Shown here: in pieces, positions 62,927 to 64,000 of the stretch
Layout of the letters: every line of letters starts with the position of its first letter
How positions within the stretch are numbered: the stretch's first letter is position 1
From: Cyanoderma ruficeps
Taxonomy: Eukaryota > Chordata > Aves > Passeriformes > Timaliidae
DNA length: 64,000 nt
Assembly: GCA_008694505.1 (NCBI GenBank)
Contig: VZDJ01000219.1
Span: forward strand, 13,041,956 to 13,105,955
Direction: 5' to 3'
The notes under the pieces: model-generated
The model's input: the letters and a program-made list of their open reading frames with translations, nothing else
What the model was told of the DNA's origin: nothing
The model's database searches: none
Made by a program: the position numbers and the translations under genes

Positions 62927-64000
62927 TCTGTGGACATGACAATGCCCAAGAGAAGCAGATCCACTTGACCTGCTCTGCACCACCTCTGTTGCTTTTTCAC
63001 ATCAACTTCAGTGCCCCCAAATTCTCACACCGTTGCCCAAACACCAGAGTAGGTCTGAGCCCTGCTGTCTTGGCAGACTAAGGGGTGAACCCGCTGGCTA
63101 CTGAGGCATCCATCCATTCCACCAAAATCCATAAAAAACAAGGAACTAACATATTCTAAACATTAAATCGGGCGCTCGAAGTCATCATCAACTTATTCTG
63201 CTTGTAAGTCCCTTAGTGAGAAAAGGAACCTCGACAGAGATGTTTCAGAGCTGCTTTGGGATTTGGATTAATCTAATTTGGGGGTTTGGGCACCTACACA
63301 TCTTAGGCTGCACTGAAAATCCCAAGCTAAACTGACTTTTTCTGGGGGAGAAGATGCTGCTTCCCAAAGCAAAGGGAACTGCTTGCCTTGAAGCCAGAAT
63401 CCACAAAGTCAGAAAGGCTGGAGGGGGCTGGAGAAGAAGGAAGGGAGGCACGTTCCCAGTGGAAAATGCTATTGATCCTTTGCCCTAGCAGCACTAGCCA
63501 GTAATGCTGCAACATGAACTAACCTGCCCACCAAAGCACAGCGCTCAGCAATTTGTAAAAATCCCCTCCAGAATGTAAAGAACAAGACCACAAATGCTAT
63601 TTAAGGTTTGCAGGTTTCCTTGGGCAATGAAAGGAGCAGGAGCCTGATTAATCTCTGATTTGTTCCCCTGCAGGAGAACAAACACATCCCCTGTGCTCAC
63701 ACACCGCTCGCTGGTGTTGGGTTTGTCAGGGCACAGGGAGAACGTGCAGAGAGAGGGGGAGAGGGAGGAAAACATTTTTCCTACCACCAGGAACATTCCC
63801 TCAGCTGAAGGCACAGTTCTCCCACCCTGAGCTCACACAGCCAACCCAGCAGGATGAGTTTGGGGGGAACATCCTGACTTGGATGCGTTTTGTGAGAGGA
63901 AGGGATCAGCTCTGACAAATAATATAAAAACAAAACCCCGATAAAACTTCTTCTCTTTTTTAGAGCTAGAACTCACCAGGTGTATTCTGAAGTGCTGAAG
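62927..64000. other. Window end, nothing recognised
   Basis: Ordinary intergenic sequence, no repeats or exons identified. Confidence 0.5.

Noticed and set aside
62467..62983. Repeat peptides resembling a VDTEVSE or LLTPLCP protein
   Set aside because: These are produced by the 21-bp minisatellite on either strand.

Overview
This is eukaryotic, vertebrate and almost certainly avian DNA. It holds one clear protein-coding gene split over more than 30 kb by GT-AG introns, one CpG-island promoter, and at least thirteen copies of the bird LINE family CR1 (mostly short 3'-end fragments). A passerine is plausible but not proven from the sequence alone. Two runs of N (7343-7363 and 27925-27939) mark assembly gaps.

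The gene is CPEB4, on the minus strand. It encodes cytoplasmic polyadenylation element-binding protein 4. I could place eight coding exons with exact splice junctions: 42751-41630, 33810-33729, 17202-17029, 15973-15884, 15417-15299, 14471-14357, 14184-14003 and 10684-10457. Joined, they give 2,112 nt, or 703 residues plus a stop, and the phase is consistent at every junction. The protein has a low-complexity, His/Gln/Pro/Ser-rich N-terminal half, two RRM domains and a C-terminal ZZ-type zinc-binding domain ending in HISFRWN. The two small alternative exons known for CPEB4 (51 and 24 nt) should lie between 17203 and 33728, but I did not find them by reading.

Layout from left to right: 1-6229 is 3' flank with five CR1 fragments and a small GC-rich, TATA-bearing promoter-like patch (560-860). 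6230-10456 is the long AU-rich 3' UTR, with a terminal poly(A) signal and CPE-like sites. 10457-17202 is a compact block of six exons encoding the RNA-binding half. 17203-33728 is a 16.5-kb intron, 33729-33810 a small exon, and 33811-41629 intron 1. 41630-42751 is the large first coding exon. 42752 to about 44200 is the probable 5' leader, and about 43730-44765 is the CpG-island promoter with YY1-type motifs. 44768-64000 is upstream, mostly intergenic sequence with CR1 copies, some unexplained short open frames near 45.4-45.9 kb, and a 21-bp minisatellite at 62.76 kb.

The most unusual structure is a tandem array at about 13231-14003 in the last intron. It directly abuts the exon encoding the end of RRM2. 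Its units copy the last ~27 nt of that exon together with the splice donor. Four units each form a 37-nt mini-exon look-alike (TTTTAG or GTAG acceptor, copied exon end, GTAAG/GTAAAG donor) lined up just downstream of the genuine donor.
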